Assembly (NCBI GenBank): GCA_003058525.1 | Contig: QBVD01000052.1 | Coordinates: 1-64,000 of the forward strand | DNA: 64,000 bases | Reading direction: 5' to 3' | Source of the DNA: a gamma proteobacterium symbiont of Ctena orbiculata | Lineage (GTDB): Bacteria > Pseudomonadota > Gammaproteobacteria > Chromatiales > Chromatiaceae | In this document: positions 62,821 to 64,000 of the stretch, piece by piece | How the letters are laid out: every line of letters begins with the position of its first letter | Position numbering within the stretch: position 1 is the first letter of the stretch | Made by a program: the position numbers and the translations under genes | Notes under the pieces: generated by a model | Database searches by the model: none | The model's input: only the letters and a program-made list of their open reading frames with translations | Told to the model about the DNA's origin: nothing

Positions 62821-64000
62821 CTACTTGAGTGCACCTTTACCGTAGCGCTCTTCGAACCCTTTGCGGACCTTGTCGATGGCCTCTTTGCTCATGCCTTCGA
62901 AATACCAGGTATGACCGTCGATCGGCTTGAAGTACTTGTCCAGCATCTTGTTGGCGAAGTCTTCATTACCGTCTTTCTTCATGGCCACTTCCTTGAGTTC
63001 CGGAATCCACTTGAAGTAGGTGTGCTTGGCCACGTCGTAGATACCGTGCCACCAGGTGTAGTCCGGACCGTTCATGGAGGCGCCGTGACGGGCGCGCCGG
63101 CCTTCGTGATGCCAGATCTCCCACCAGGTCCATTCGATCTTATCGTCGAAAGGCGACTTGGTGATGTAGCCGTTCTTCTTCAACTCGCCCATGACGGCTG
63201 CGATCGGTTTGGCGAACTTCTCGTTATAGAGTTCCACCACATTGTCGAACTGGTTGTAGTGACCGGTGATGACACTGTCGCTGTGGCAGGCCTTACAGAC
63301 CTCCTGCATTTTCTTACGACGCTCTTTCCAGGTCACGACCTCGACCACGGTGGAGCCCTTGGCCTTGTCGCCCACGCTGGGAATTTCCTTGCCCTCTTTG
63401 ACGTCGAACTCCTGACCGTTCTGCAGGCGAACCAGATTGATCTTCTGAGAGATCGGCGGACGCAGTGTCCAGGAGATACGATCGCCCACGTTGTGGGTCT
63501 TACCCTCCTTGCCGCCGGCACTCATATGGCAGGAGGCACAGGTTGGGGCGGCCGAGTAGTCCACACCGGCGACCCACTTGTCGGACTCAAGGTTCATCTC
63601 ATCGACTTTGGCACGGTAGATGATGCCGTGCTTGGATTCGTTGTAGACCTCGATTTGCGGATGGTCGGGTCCGACATGGCATTTGCCGCAGGTATCAGGG
63701 GTACGTGCCTGGGCCTTGGAGAAGCGGTGACGGCCGTGGCATGCGGTACAGGAACCGGCGGATCCATCCGGGTTGATCCGGCCAATGCCGGTATTCGGCC
63801 AGGTGGTCGGTGCTGGTTTGCCGTCATCACCGATCTCAATCACTGAACCGTGACATTGGCGACAGCCTGCATTTACCGCTGCGGGTCCACCGACCACTTC
63901 GCCGAGCAGATTGTCCAGGGAGGCGAGTATCTGACCGCCTTTGGAGTGGTGGGAGCCATCCATCTCCTCGAATTCAGTGGAGTGGCATTTGGAGCAATCC
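62821..64000 (-). CDS. octahaem hydroxylamine-oxidoreductase-family cytochrome (5' end cut by window)
   Basis: The C-terminal 392 residues are visible and the frame is open to the right edge. Six CXXCH haem sites are seen: CSKCH, CRQCH, CTACH, CGKCH, CASCH and CKACH; HAO-type proteins have eight, so the others lie upstream. Then GHYNQFDNVVELYNEKFAKP, WEIWHHEGRRARHGASMNGP and DYTWWHGIYDVAKHTYFKW match the C-terminal helical part of the HAO/reductive-HAO family. I cannot confirm the cross-linking Tyr that would mark the oxidative enzymes. Members oxidise hydroxylamine or reduce nitrite/hydroxylamine. A strong terminator follows. Confidence 0.88.
   Translation of the reverse strand, partial: DCSKCHSTEFEEMDGSHHSKGGQILASLDNLLGEVVGGPAAVNAGCRQCHGSVIEIGDDGKPAPTTWPNTGIGRINPDGSAGSCTACHGRHRFSKAQARTPDTCGKCHVGPDHPQIEVYNESKHGIIYRAKVDEMNLESDKWVAGVDYSAAPTCASCHMSAGGKEGKTHNVGDRISWTLRPPISQKINLVRLQNGQEFDVKEGKEIPSVGDKAKGSTVVEVVTWKERRKKMQEVCKACHSDSVITGHYNQFDNVVELYNEKFAKPIAAVMGELKKNGYITKSPFDDKIEWTWWEIWHHEGRRARHGASMNGPDYTWWHGIYDVAKHTYFKWIPELKEVAMKKDGNEDFANKMLDKYFKPIDGHTWYFEGMSKEAIDKVRKGFEERYGKGALK

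Noticed and set aside
62911-63846. 311-residue open frame opposite the HAO-like gene
   Set aside because: The opposite strand carries six CXXCH motifs and a clear terminator, so this frame is a shadow.

Overview
The window looks like a chromosomal segment of a sulfur-oxidising gammaproteobacterium. The strongest sign is the flavocytochrome c sulfide dehydrogenase pair (fccB/fccA, 60304-62270), next to a HAO-type multihaem cytochrome cut by the right edge. Gammaproteobacterial housekeeping genes (ispH, fkpB, rimO, dusA, thiO) and a type IV pilus minor-pilin region agree with this. A relative of the Sedimenticola / lucinid-symbiont (Thiodiazotropha-like) lineage is a reasonable guess, but the species is inference.

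Layout. 1-6870 is accessory: an IS3-family transposase tail with its terminal repeat, a small exported DsrE-like protein, a RAYT-type (Y1/HUH) transposase and a 1450-residue HNH-NACHT protein of the kind found in anti-phage defence. It stops at a tRNA-Thr(CGT) gene whose 3' end faces the accessory side. 7062-8147 is thiO. 8340-19291 holds two head-to-tail minor pilin cassettes, each pilV-pilW-pilX-pilY1; the upstream one also carries a FimT/GspH pseudopilin at its start and a PilE-like pilin at its end. 19825-27946 is mostly core: ispH, fkpB, a Rossmann protein, a degenerate thioredoxin/TPR protein, rimO and a kinase-type ATPase, plus a 46-residue four-cysteine membrane protein.

28162-37189 is a four-gene cell-surface cluster: a 1548-residue PKD-repeat protein with a Ca-binding tail, two paralogous lipoproteins of an apparently undescribed type, and a protein joining a zinc-phospholipase-C-like domain to Asp-box repeats. 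37186-40994 is a LysR regulator divergent from a redox set (pirin, cytochrome b561, WrbA-like flavodoxin, YceI). After dusA comes a copper/silver efflux operon (small Cys protein, CusC, CusB, CusA, CusF; 42700-49637), then an MFS transporter.

51210-57882 is a putative diffusible-signal-factor (DSF) quorum-sensing locus: an RpfF-type synthase convergent with an RpfC-like hybrid kinase that has REC and HPt domains, plus a second hybrid kinase lacking HPt. Next is cfa, whose 3' end has been rewritten by a 273-bp inverted-repeat element. The window ends with the fcc genes, a TPR protein and the HAO-like cytochrome, two of these units closed by clear intrinsic terminators.

Small repeats stand out: REP-like hairpins at 40273-40376 and 41389-41412 (the latter inside the dusA 3' end), a long inverted repeat at 41078-41277, and symmetrical dyads in front of rpfF and in front of the second kinase gene.
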